Below, one piece after another: positions 7,715-14,465 of a DNA stretch of 17,421 nucleotides; position 1 is the first letter of the stretch, and each line of letters opens with the position of its first letter. This DNA is from an uncultured Clostridia bacterium (lineage in GTDB: Bacteria > Bacillota > Clostridia > Oscillospirales > Acutalibacteraceae). The DNA lies in assembly GCA_937888485.1 (NCBI GenBank), contig CALAQQ010000127.1, forward strand, positions 1 through 17,421. The letters run 5' to 3'. The position numbers were made by a program, and so were the translations under genes. The notes below the pieces were generated by a model that searched no databases, was not told the origin of the DNA, and saw nothing but the letters and a program-made list of their open reading frames with translations.

Positions 7715-7786
7715 TTATTCTGATTTTTCAGCTTTCCACTTTTCGAAGATTGCTTTGCCTTCTTCGCTTTCGCAGAAGATTATCCT
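7715..7786 (-). pseudogene. 3' remnant of an unidentified gene
   Basis: Just upstream of the 7672-7706 terminator, on the same strand, 23 codons end in TAA and encode a lysine/glutamate-rich helical tail (CESEEGKAIFEKWKAEKSE). Directly upstream the frame hits stops and the DNA becomes almost pure A/T. The placement (protein tail, stop, terminator) is that of a genuine gene end whose 5' part has been lost. I do not recognise the family. Bases 7787-7880 show only AT-rich sequence without a clear element, apart from a possible TATTAT box at 7871. Confidence 0.45.
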
Positions 7787-7903
7787 TTATTGTTAGTTCT
7801 TGTAATTATTGTTGTAATGTGTTAAAATAATTTTTAATTAAGTTTTAATAAGTTTTTGAATTTTTTGTGATATTATTGTGAAAAAAGCAGGAGGATATGA
7901 TGT

Positions 7904-10228
7904 ATGTTTAAAAGGTTTTTTGCCGGCATTCTTGCCTTTATTCTTTCAATTCTTCCGTGCGCAAACGGCAAGGTGAACTACACCTGCAAAGAGGCGGTTG
8001 CTGTAACAGCAGAATTCGCTGAAAATGAAAGTGTTGCGATTGACACACCGAAGCCTGTTTTTGCGGCGGATATGCCGGAATCAGAGGTTATCTCGGTTAA
8101 CGGATTATCACGGCTTTCAATCAACGGTCAGCTTACATCTCCCGTCCTCTTTTTCGGCAATACGGATTTCCCGAATCCCAACGGTGTCACAACAAGTCAG
8201 GCAGGATTTGCCGCTGATGCGGGAATACATCTTCACTCCATTATTGAAAATATCAATTATTATGCCGACCTTGACAGCATCAGCGAGGCGGAATACAGAC
8301 AGTTATACTCTCATCTTCACGAGAGCGTTAAGAGTATTACAGAGGGGGACCCGGACGCAAAAATCCTGCTTCGTGTCAAGGTGACAATGCCCGATACAGG
8401 CTCCATACCCGAAAGCGAAATAATACAGTATAAAGATAAAAGCATAAAATCCGGTGTTGTATCAATGGCGTCAGATTTATTCAATGAAGAATCAAGCAGA
8501 AGGCTTGCTCATCTGGTCGATTATGTCAGCTCCAACGGTGAGCTGTCGAAGCATATTATCGGATATCATCTTGAAAATAATGAATGGTTTCATTATCTGT
8601 ACCGTGAAAACGGACAGGACTTTTCAAACGCAAACAATGAAAATTTTGCCCGGTGGCTGAAAGTGAAATATCCGACAGACAGAGATTTGCAGATAGCGTG
8701 GGGAAATCCTTTTGTGAAGTTTTCCACAGCTGCTGTTCCGAACAATCTCCCCGGCAACATTTATGACAACAGCAAGCTGTATAAAGATATTCTCTTTTAC
8801 GGAACAAAAACGCAGAAATATGTTGATTATCATCAGTATATCTGTGACCTTACGGCAGCGCGCATTTCGAATCTTGCGCGTATTATCAAAGAGCGGACAG
8901 AAAACCGTGCTATCGTAATTTCTTTCTACGGTTATCAGTTTGAACTGTACAGCTCTCTTTCAGGACACCATAATCTGAATTGGCTGCTTTCTGACAAAAA
9001 TATCGACGGCTTTGCAGGGCCGATCAGTTACAGAGACCGCAACGGAAGTTCATACGCTCCGAATTCACCTGTGGGTGCTACAGGTGCATATATGTCAACG
9101 GTTGACTCAATTCAGCGAAACGGAAAAATATGGTTTCAGGAAAGTGATGAGCGAACATTTATCAATCACACCGATGAGCCGTATGAAGATACTTTTTTAA
9201 CCCCCATAAGAAGCCTGAGTGACGTTATTGAAGTTCATAAGCGAGAGCTGGGCGATACCATTATCCACGGCAACGGCTTGTGGGCAATGGATTTATGGGC
9301 GAGAGGATGGCTGGATGATTCGGCAATATGGAAAAACCTCGGAAAGCTGTCGAATCTGTATCAGGCATATCAGAACGGGTACGGACAGGCATCTCGGTTC
9401 GATGTGGCACTTGTTGTAGATGAATATTCACTTCACCGCATGGCAAATCAAGGTCCTGTTGGTGATGAACTGCTGGGCGAGATGCAGCTTAATCTCTATC
9501 ACGCAGGACTCTCAACTTGCTATGTTCAGCTTAAAGATGTGCTTGCGGGACGTGTTGACGATGCAAAACTGTATATCATCACATCTGCGTTTGATATGAC
9601 GGATGAGCAGATAGAACAGCTTCAGACAGCACTTCATAAAGACGGCAAGACAACGCTCTTTATGTATAATTTCGGAAGCATGACCACTCAGCAGGCAGAA
9701 GCACTCACGGGTATGGAATTCAAGGTAAATATATTACAATCCAAAACCGGAATAAAAATGACAAAGCAGTCTGCCGTTCCGGGTCTGATCAGCGATAATC
9801 ATACTGCGCTTATCTCCCGTGCTATGAAGGTTGTCGGCGGACAGACCGAGACTCTCGGTAAATATTCCGACGGCTCTGTCGGCTTTGCAATCAACAGACA
9901 GAAAGACTATACCACTATTTATTACGGTGATTCGCTGCTTTCAGTCAACAATCTGAAAGCCATTGCACGTGCTTGCGGAATCCATGTTTATTCCGATTCA
10001 GAGGATGTGCTGATGGCAAATCAGAATATGGTGGTATTCCACGCTGTCACGGCAGGGGAGAAGGCTGTCACCTTTGAAGGCAAGACTGATGTATGGGACT
10101 ATTTTAATAATAAATGGTATACAGATGTGGATTCAGTCACATTCTCTGCGGAAATCGGCGAAACAAAATATCTGTTCTACGGTGATAAAGAAGAGATAGA
10201 AAATTGGAGCCTGCCGATTTACAGATAG
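7904..10228 (+). CDS. Secreted GH42-like glycoside hydrolase
   Basis: This is a 774-residue protein. AGGAGG (7889-7894) lies 9 nt before the ATG; nearby ATGs are too close to it or out of frame. Residues 1-22 form a signal peptide (basic start, then a hydrophobic core FAGILAFILSIL), so it is probably exported; PC at 18-19 is not a proper lipobox. Residues about 60-480 resemble the GH42 beta-galactosidase TIM barrel. ENNEW has E227 after N226 as the likely acid/base, as in the GH42 NE motif, and WFQESDERTF has E413 as the likely nucleophile. Residues about 500-640 (DVALVVDEYSL..., ending in an LFMYNFG strand) match the class I amidotransferase-like trimerisation domain of GH42. A short beta-rich C-terminus follows. 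Substrate is not evident. It stands alone, closed by a terminator and an IS element. Catalytic assignment is by motif only. Confidence 0.78.
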   Translation: MFKRFFAGILAFILSILPCANGKVNYTCKEAVAVTAEFAENESVAIDTPKPVFAADMPESEVISVNGLSRLSINGQLTSPVLFFGNTDFPNPNGVTTSQAGFAADAGIHLHSIIENINYYADLDSISEAEYRQLYSHLHESVKSITEGDPDAKILLRVKVTMPDTGSIPESEIIQYKDKSIKSGVVSMASDLFNEESSRRLAHLVDYVSSNGELSKHIIGYHLENNEWFHYLYRENGQDFSNANNENFARWLKVKYPTDRDLQIAWGNPFVKFSTAAVPNNLPGNIYDNSKLYKDILFYGTKTQKYVDYHQYICDLTAARISNLARIIKERTENRAIVISFYGYQFELYSSLSGHHNLNWLLSDKNIDGFAGPISYRDRNGSSYAPNSPVGATGAYMSTVDSIQRNGKIWFQESDERTFINHTDEPYEDTFLTPIRSLSDVIEVHKRELGDTIIHGNGLWAMDLWARGWLDDSAIWKNLGKLSNLYQAYQNGYGQASRFDVALVVDEYSLHRMANQGPVGDELLGEMQLNLYHAGLSTCYVQLKDVLAGRVDDAKLYIITSAFDMTDEQIEQLQTALHKDGKTTLFMYNFGSMTTQQAEALTGMEFKVNILQSKTGIKMTKQSAVPGLISDNHTALISRAMKVVGGQTETLGKYSDGSVGFAINRQKDYTTIYYGDSLLSVNNLKAIARACGIHVYSDSEDVLMANQNMVVFHAVTAGEKAVTFEGKTDVWDYFNNKWYTDVDSVTFSAEIGETKYLFYGDKEEIENWSLPIYR

Positions 10229-10270
10229 AAACAGGAACAACCGTGAAAGGGTAATGGTGACAAATAAACT

Positions 10271-10306
10271 AAACAGCCCTCCGGGATTAAACTCGGAGGG
10301 CTGTTT
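10271..10306 (+). terminator. Terminator hairpin after the GH42-like gene
   Basis: AAACAGCCCTCCG (10271-10283) pairs over 13 bp with CGGAGGGCTGTTT (10294-10306) around a 10-nt loop. It lies 43 bp after the stop. The T-tail is short. Confidence 0.8.
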
Positions 10307-10332
10307 GCCGTTAATGCTTAAGCAAAAGACAA

Positions 10333-10351
10333 CCCCCGGTACAGCCGGGGG
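10333..10351. repeat. Left-end subterminal hairpin of the IS
   Basis: CCCCCGG (10333-10339) and CCGGGGG (10345-10351) enclose loop TACAG. The right end carries the same stem with loop CTCAG. Such hairpins are the recognition structures for IS200/IS605 TnpA. Confidence 0.8.
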
Positions 10352-10406
10352 CAAAAAAGACTTCAGTAAAGCCAAAACGGGCGAGCTCAAAGCAAGCCCA
10401 AAAGGA

Positions 10407-10478
10407 TTGGAAGAAAATCAAACCTCCAAGTATAATAGTAGTGGTTTGGCAGCCGCATTACTAAAATACAAGGAGGTT
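10407..10478 (+). promoter_or_regulatory. tnpA promoter and SD-masking foldback
   Basis: TTGGAA (10407-10412), 18 bp and TATAAT (10431-10436) make a likely tnpA promoter with a start near 10443. AACCTCC (10421-10427) is exactly complementary to GGAGGTT (10472-10478), the tnpA ribosome site, with a second pairing (AGTAGTG with CATTACT) in between. The masking arm lies upstream of the predicted start, so only transcripts entering from outside would contain it. Confidence 0.65.
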
Positions 10479-10486
10479 CAATTTTA

Positions 10487-10960
10487 ATGAAAAAAGAAAG
10501 CGAAATAAGAAGTTCATCCCACACAAAGTACAGATGTCAGTACCACATAGTATTTGCACCGAAATACAGAAGAAAAGTAATCTACGGAGAACTGAAAAAA
10601 GATATCGGACAAATATTGAGAAAATTGTGTGAGCAAAAGAATGTAGAAATACTTGAGGCAGAAGCATGTTCCGACCACATCCACATGCTTGTAAGTATCC
10701 CGCCGCATATAAGTGTAGCACAATTTATGGGATATCTCAAGGGAAAAAGTACATTGATGATTTTCGACCGACACGCAAATTTAAAGTATAAGTACGGTTC
10801 CAGAAGTTTCTGGTGCAGAGGGTATTACGTAGATACAGTCGGTCGAAACAAAAAGCAAATAGCAGAATACATAAGGAATCAGCTTGAAGAAGATTACGCA
10901 GTAGACCAAGTGACAATGAAAGAGTACATAGACCCGTTTACGGGTAGCAAGACAAAGTAG
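10487..10960 (+). CDS. tnpA: IS200/IS605-family Y1 transposase
   Basis: This is a 157-residue HUH-type single-strand transposase, full length for the family. The metal-binding HUH motif is H64-I-H66 in SDHIHMLVSIP. The catalytic helix carries Y128 with Q132 (EYIRNQ), and the GYYVDTVG strand precedes it; all match the IS608/IS200 spacing. The start is the ATG after GGAGG (10472-10476), 10 nt away. The gene looks intact, so the element may be active. TnpA cuts and joins the subterminal hairpin ends of the element as single-stranded DNA. Expression is probably held low by the ribosome-site masking described for 10407-10478. Confidence 0.95.
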   Translation: MKKESEIRSSSHTKYRCQYHIVFAPKYRRKVIYGELKKDIGQILRKLCEQKNVEILEAEACSDHIHMLVSIPPHISVAQFMGYLKGKSTLMIFDRHANLKYKYGSRSFWCRGYYVDTVGRNKKQIAEYIRNQLEEDYAVDQVTMKEYIDPFTGSKTK

Positions 10961-10971
10961 GCAAAATAAAA

Positions 10972-10991
10972 CAGCCGCTCGGGAGCGGCTG
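10972..10991 (+). terminator. Hairpin after tnpA
   Basis: CAGCCGCTC (10972-10980) pairs with GAGCGGCTG (10983-10991), effectively an 8-bp stem with a CGGG tetraloop, 11 bp after the tnpA stop. There is no T-run behind it, so it may act as an attenuating hairpin or as part of the IS right end. Confidence 0.5.
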
Positions 10992-11024
10992 CCAGTGAAT
11001 GTAATGCGCTGCTAAACCTTCAAA

Positions 11025-11067
11025 GCCCCTTTCAGGGGCAAAGCCAGCAATCGCCCCTTGAAGGGGC
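11025..11067. repeat. Tandem GCCCCTT hairpins in the IS right end
   Basis: Two near-identical short hairpins, GCCCCT-TTC-AGGGGC (11025-11039) and GCCCCT-TGA-AGGGGC (11053-11067), lie 13 bp apart between tnpA and the right subterminal hairpin. Confidence 0.7.
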
Positions 11068-11075
11068 AGTGCAAA

Positions 11076-11094
11076 CCCCCGGCTCAGCCGGGGG
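11076..11094. repeat. Right-end subterminal hairpin of the IS
   Basis: CCCCCGG (11076-11082) and CCGGGGG (11088-11094) enclose loop CTCAG. It has the same stem and the same orientation as the left-end hairpin. Confidence 0.8.
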
Positions 11095-11179
11095 TTATGA
11101 TTGAGCATAAGAATTGAACATTCTTTGTGAAGATAATGGGGCACAGCGATATAAGCAGGGTTATTATGTTTGCTCAAAG

Positions 11180-11986
11180 TCAGAAATAAAGTTCTGCATA
11201 TTGCTTGATAATCTTTCTGGCTTTGATTGCCGCATCGGGGTCTTTGTCGAGTAAGTGGCCTGAATTTTTATAAAGAACGAAATCGTGCTTAATACCGTTT
11301 CGGGCAAGCTTACGCTCAAAATCCTCTATGTGCTTTGCCGGAATAAGGTCATCTTCTTTTCCGTAAAAAATTGCGGTAGGGATGCAGTTTTCATCAACGT
11401 AGTTTATAGGTGAGATTTCACTTAAAGCTTTTTGTGAAGCTTCGTTATTTAAAGTTTCTTTTGATATATCTGCATTGCATACCTGTGACAGGAGTCCGTA
11501 TTTCCAACTTTCAAATTCACCTTTAATGCCCATAAGAAAATCTTCCCTTGTGCAATCGGTAGGCGGGCAGTAGCAACAGACTGCCGAGGGCTTAATCGGC
11601 GAAACTTCTTTTTTCGTGTAAGCATAAAGAAGTGCGATATGTGAACCTGCAGATCCGCCGGATAAAATAAGCTCATTTATATTGTAACCGTATTCGCTGC
11701 ATTTTTGCTTTATGGTGTTAAGTGAGCTTGTTACATCATCAAGCACATGATGGACATTTATGCTTTTAGAAACATATCGGTAATTAATAGCGGCGCATAT
11801 ATATCCAAGTTCTGAAAAAAACTCTGCATCGGAAGTATGACAAGATTTATCACCCTCAGTCCAGCCGCCGCCATGTATAAAAAGTATCAGTCCCGATTGG
11901 GAAACAGGCTTTTCAGGAATATAAATGTCAGCTTTCTGTCTTTCATGGGTACCATAAGAAAAATCTTTAAAAACAGTCATATTCAT
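11180..11986 (-). CDS. Alpha/beta-hydrolase esterase (BD-FAE/HSL-like)
   Basis: This is a 268-residue cytoplasmic carboxylesterase-type protein without a signal peptide. The oxyanion-hole motif HGGGW is at 38-42. The nucleophile elbow is GGSAG (110-114, Ser112). An acidic residue is in YGKEDDLIP (Asp212 or Asp213) and the His is H244 in NSGHLLDKD. This triad and spacing fit the small acetylxylan/feruloyl-esterase-like (BD-FAE, COG0657) group. Its ATG overlaps the TGA of the upstream GH99-like gene (ATGA), so the two are translationally coupled. The pairing suggests removal of acyl groups from the sugar handled by the GH99-like protein; that is inference. The IS200 element ends about 80 bp beyond its stop. 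Confidence 0.85.
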   Translation of the reverse strand: MNMTVFKDFSYGTHERQKADIYIPEKPVSQSGLILFIHGGGWTEGDKSCHTSDAEFFSELGYICAAINYRYVSKSINVHHVLDDVTSSLNTIKQKCSEYGYNINELILSGGSAGSHIALLYAYTKKEVSPIKPSAVCCYCPPTDCTREDFLMGIKGEFESWKYGLLSQVCNADISKETLNNEASQKALSEISPINYVDENCIPTAIFYGKEDDLIPAKHIEDFERKLARNGIKHDFVLYKNSGHLLDKDPDAAIKARKIIKQYAELYF

Positions 11987-13113
11987 TCCCCGGTAAACAC
12001 TTCTTTGATTGCTTCCAGATAGCCGTAACCGTAAAGGTCATCAGGCTGGAGATAGCTTGTTTCGGTCCATTCATTCCAACTGTTAACTGTTATGAACGGA
12101 GCTTTCATAAGACCCTTTTCTATTGACTCATCAGCAAATTTCTTGACCTTTTCGCAGGCAATTCTGAAATTTTCGGGAGTGTTGTTTTTAACAACGCCGG
12201 GAATGAACTTGTTGAATCTCACGTTATTATCCCAGCCTACTGAAATGTTGGGATAGAAAGGCACATTCATCAACTTGGTTTCTTCTTCAAGATTTTCAAT
12301 ATAAGCGTCGGTCTGCTGCGCATAGTCGCCGTCGGGGTCAACGCATGAAAACCAGTTGTAATTTGTAACGGAATCAAATCCGAGATAATCATAAAGCTCA
12401 TAAACTGTCATGCCTTTGCAGTCGTCACCGTCATTAAGCCAGTTATATGTATGTCCTTTCCAGTTTACAGCCTGAAAATGGAGACCCTTGAAGCCTGCTT
12501 CAACGGTTTTTCTTCGGAATTCTTCAAGACCTTTTTTGCATTCCTGAGTTGTGCCGAATGTACGGATGAAGTTGTCAACATCAAAAACCATGTAGACGGG
12601 GCATCCGTCAATCATATAATAATTTTCACGTTTGAAATATTTTTCGATTGTTCTGTCGCATATCTCCGAAAAAATTTCGGGAGTAACAACACCGCTCCAG
12701 ATAACGGTTGAAAGGTCTGTATCGGAATTTCTCTTATCCCAGAGATGAGTTGCATTGTGATTTGCCCACATGAGCATGAACTTCATCTGAGTGTTGTTGC
12801 GGGCTTTAAGAAATCCGTCATTAAGACAGTTTTCAAGAAACGGGCGGTTATCATACCAATACCAGTCATAAATAAAAACGTTGACGCCGTAAGAAACAGC
12901 GCAGTTAATCTGCATTTCCATAACCCTGCTGTCAGCTTCGTTAACATATCCCCAGGTGGGAATACGGGGCCAACGGCAACCTTCATAGCCTCTGTTGGTC
13001 ATTGCTTTAACAGTCTGCCATTCACCATAGCCCTCGGACCAGAAAATACGGGTTCTCGGTTCGTCACCTGTGTAAGACGGCCATATAAAGGCGGCAATAT
13101 CATAATTTCTCAT
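11983..13113 (-). CDS. GH99-like (WbsX-type) glycan-active protein
   Basis: This is a 376-residue protein. The start has GAGG (13121-13124 region, minus strand) 7 nt before the ATG. No signal peptide is seen. Sequence marks of the GH99-like/WbsX domain are an early IAAFIWPSYTGD strand, IYDWYWYDNRPFLENCL, MLMWANHN, and near the C-terminus NSWNEWTETSYLQPD. In the last motif E348 and E351 stand three residues apart, as the catalytic pair of characterised GH99 endo-alpha-mannanases does, although GH99-like proteins are a separate and mostly untested branch. It is the first gene of an operon with the coupled esterase, driven by a near-consensus promoter at 13182-13210. Likely role: cleavage of an alpha-linked, possibly acylated, imported oligosaccharide; substrate unproven. 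Confidence 0.8.
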   Translation of the reverse strand: MRNYDIAAFIWPSYTGDEPRTRIFWSEGYGEWQTVKAMTNRGYEGCRWPRIPTWGYVNEADSRVMEMQINCAVSYGVNVFIYDWYWYDNRPFLENCLNDGFLKARNNTQMKFMLMWANHNATHLWDKRNSDTDLSTVIWSGVVTPEIFSEICDRTIEKYFKRENYYMIDGCPVYMVFDVDNFIRTFGTTQECKKGLEEFRRKTVEAGFKGLHFQAVNWKGHTYNWLNDGDDCKGMTVYELYDYLGFDSVTNYNWFSCVDPDGDYAQQTDAYIENLEEETKLMNVPFYPNISVGWDNNVRFNKFIPGVVKNNTPENFRIACEKVKKFADESIEKGLMKAPFITVNSWNEWTETSYLQPDDLYGYGYLEAIKEVFTGE

Positions 13114-13181
13114 ATCATTACCTCACAAACGCACTCAGCCTTATTTTTTAATCCACATTGCTTTGCAGAAATGTCATTTTG

Positions 13182-13210
13182 ATTATAGCATATCTTATTT
13201 GCCATTTCAA
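13182..13210 (-). promoter_or_regulatory. Promoter of the GH99-like/esterase operon
   Basis: On the minus strand TTGAAA (13205-13210), a 17-bp spacer ending TGC, and TATAAT (13182-13187) make a near-consensus, extended -10 promoter about 70 bp before the start codon. Confidence 0.82.
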
Positions 13211-13213
13211 TAA

Positions 13214-13443
13214 AATGCAGCTATGATAACAAAACCATATTTTTTGATTTTTAGTATTATGTATGAATGAGAACAATGCTATGACCAATCATGTGTGTAA
13301 CTGTTGATTTAGCGACAGTTTAAATGATTTTTGTAGCCAATCAGGAAGATTAATGTATATCAGTAATACTCATATTGGAGCGTCTGAAACAAATTAAGGT
13401 TCAGTTAAGAATGTCTCTGTAAAAAAATGGTAGAATATCGCGC
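13214..13443. other. Intergenic stretch without an identified gene
   Basis: AT-rich, with stops in all frames I read. The only structure noted is a weak hairpin AACTGT/ACAGTT (13299-13320). It is probably the original upstream region of the broken ABC gene at 13459. Confidence 0.5.
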
Positions 13444-13458
13444 GGGAGAGATAATAAT

Positions 13459-13578
13459 ATGGAATTTGTAATCAGTCATCTTGTTAAAAGTTATGGTTCA
13501 AAGCAGGTTCTCAAAGACGGTGTTGCATTTGTTAGTGAAGACAGAAAGGGCATCGGTCTGCTCCTTGATGAACCAATC
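13459..13578 (+). pseudogene. Broken ABC-transporter ATPase gene, two fused fragments
   Basis: GGGAGAG (13444-13450) lies 8 nt before an ATG whose first 20 codons (VISHLVKSYGSKQVLKD) are a typical ABC ATPase N-terminus. The frame then jumps to GVAFVSEDRKGIGLLLDE, characteristic of the C-terminal half of RbsA/MglA-type sugar-importer ATPases, several hundred residues later in such proteins. Walker A, signature and Walker B motifs are all missing. After about 13578 the frame continues only as the antisense of ferritin. So this is a remnant with at least one internal deletion and a 3' join. The frame stays open to 13911 by chance. Whether both pieces came from one gene is not certain; the N-terminus looks more like a simple exporter ATPase. 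Confidence 0.7.
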
Positions 13579-13938
13579 GAGGAACTGCATCGTGCGATAA
13601 TCGTGTGCCGCGTGTGCCTCGGCATAGATTGCGTTGATAAGCGAGGTAACGTACTTCTCGTGCTCAAGTCCCGCACGCAGAACGTCGATATCTGCGGCTA
13701 TGCTATGCTCGGGCTTATCTATCGCAAGAAGGGTCACAGCCTTGCCCTCGTTTTGCAGGAACTGATAAAAGAGCATTGCGTGATCTCTTTCCTCTTGCGC
13801 CTGTACCGTGTACCAATTTGCAAAGCCGTCAAGTCCCTTTGCCTTGAAGTAGTTTGCGAAATCGAGATAGAGATATGCGGAATAAAATTCCTTGTTTATC
13901 TGCTGATTTAACAGCTCGTGCACTTTTGCATTCATCAT
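13498..13938 (-). CDS. ftnA: Ferritin, C-terminally truncated and fused to unrelated sequence
   Basis: This is a bacterial non-haem ferritin storing iron after Fe(II) oxidation. Numbering matches E. coli FtnA through residue 127: E17 in NKEFYSAYLYL, E49/E50 and H53 in QEERDHA, E94, and E126-Q127 in FLDWFIKEQ. The expected continuation (VEEE, end of helix D and helix E) is absent. From residue 128 on, 19 residues (TDALSVFTNKCN...) are simply the antisense of the ABC remnant, ending at a TGA at 13498. The protein is 146 residues instead of about 165-170. The ferroxidase residues remain, but missing helix E should harm 24-mer assembly. The start has GGAGAG (13945-13950); ATGs at 13938 and 13935 are both possible. 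It is the second gene after desulfoferrodoxin, 15 nt downstream. Confidence 0.88.
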   Translation of the reverse strand: MMNAKVHELLNQQINKEFYSAYLYLDFANYFKAKGLDGFANWYTVQAQEERDHAMLFYQFLQNEGKAVTLLAIDKPEHSIAADIDVLRAGLEHEKYVTSLINAIYAEAHAAHDYRTMQFLDWFIKEQTDALSVFTNKCNTVFENLL

Positions 13939-13953
13939 TTTCTTCTCTCCTTT

Positions 13954-14337
13954 TCAAATATCTGCTTTCCACAAGCCGTGGAGATTGCAATAGGCATAGG
14001 CCGCAACAGGCTTCTCATCGGCAAGAGCAAAGGTTACAACAGGCGCTTTACCCACCTCAAGGCACTTGCGCTGACCACCCTTATCGGTCTGAAGATATAC
14101 CCAAAGGATGCTGTGCTCCTCTACCATAGGATGCTCCACGGAACCGATGGTCACAGTCACGGTCTTTCCGTCAACCGATACAACGGGAATATGCTTTTCG
14201 TGGCTTGCTTCCACTACACCGGGTTCCAGCTTTGTCATCTTCTGTCCACAGCACATCATAGGAACACCTGCATCGTGGATCATTCCGATCAAATTCCCGC
14301 AATGCTCACAAATATAGAACTTATTGTTATCACACAT
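13954..14337 (-). CDS. dfx: Desulfoferrodoxin (2Fe superoxide reductase)
   Basis: This is a 127-residue class I superoxide reductase that reduces superoxide to peroxide in the cytoplasm of anaerobes without releasing oxygen. Centre I is a rubredoxin-like FeS4 site: C10, C13, C29 and C30 (CEHC...CC). The catalytic centre II ligands are H49 in HEKHIPVV, H69, H75, C117 and H120 (YCNLHGLW), with the conserved E47-K48 pair. I chose the ATG at 14337 because GGAGGT lies about 7 nt upstream; an in-frame ATG at 14352 overlaps that ribosome site. It leads an operon with the ferritin gene and is divergent from the Crp/Fnr gene. Electrons usually come from rubredoxin; no rubredoxin gene is visible here. 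Confidence 0.95.
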   Translation of the reverse strand: MCDNNKFYICEHCGNLIGMIHDAGVPMMCCGQKMTKLEPGVVEASHEKHIPVVSVDGKTVTVTIGSVEHPMVEEHSILWVYLQTDKGGQRKCLEVGKAPVVTFALADEKPVAAYAYCNLHGLWKADI

Positions 14338-14373
14338 AGAAAAAACCTCCATATTTTAGTTTATTTATTTTTT

Positions 14374-14402
14374 ATTATATCACCAAACTGTGAATAATTC
14401 AA
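14374..14402 (-). promoter_or_regulatory. dfx promoter with overlapping palindrome
   Basis: On the minus strand TTGAAT (14397-14402), a 17-bp spacer and TATAAT (14374-14379) form the dfx-ftn promoter. A perfect palindrome TGAATAATTCA (14391-14401) overlaps the -35. Its 5-1-5 form is loosely like a Fur/PerR-type box, which would fit an oxidative-stress operon. Confidence 0.78.
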
Positions 14403-14450
14403 GGCATTTGCCTTATTCGTATTGAATTTTCGTGGCAAATCGTGTATAAT
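14403..14450 (+). promoter_or_regulatory. crp-like gene promoter with GGCAAAT inverted repeats
   Basis: TTGAAT (14422-14427), 17 bp and TATAAT (14445-14450) form a promoter with a start near 14457. ATTTGCC (14406-14412), itself inside the palindrome GGCATTTGCC, and GGCAAAT (14434-14440) are inverted copies bracketing the -35. They lie between the two divergent promoters and are candidate regulator sites. Confidence 0.75.
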
Positions 14451-14465
14451 AGTAAAAAAGTATAT

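Larger units (their letters stand above)
10325..11100 (+). mobile_element. IS200-type insertion sequence, apparently complete
   Basis: The element holds one Y1 transposase gene and no tnpB, which places it in the IS200 group of IS200/IS605. Matching subterminal hairpins mark both ends: CCCCCGG-N5-CCGGGGG at 10333-10351 and at 11076-11094, in the same orientation rather than as terminal inverted repeats, as expected for single-strand transposition. The exact outer ends cannot be fixed from one copy; they are probably within 20 bp of these hairpins. A leader of about 140 nt precedes tnpA, and three extra hairpins fill the right end. It sits between two convergent genes and appears to have interrupted none. 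Confidence 0.82.

Noticed and set aside
10254..10487. 77-codon plus-strand ORF between the GH42-like gene and tnpA
   Set aside because: It spans a terminator, the IS end hairpin and the tnpA leader; its translation has no protein-like character.
11025..11067. CRISPR-like repeat pair
   Set aside because: Only two short hairpins inside an IS right end, with no array of equal spacers.
13459..13911. 150-codon plus-strand ORF as an intact gene
   Set aside because: Only the first 40 or so codons resemble protein (ABC fragments); the remainder is the antisense of the ferritin gene.
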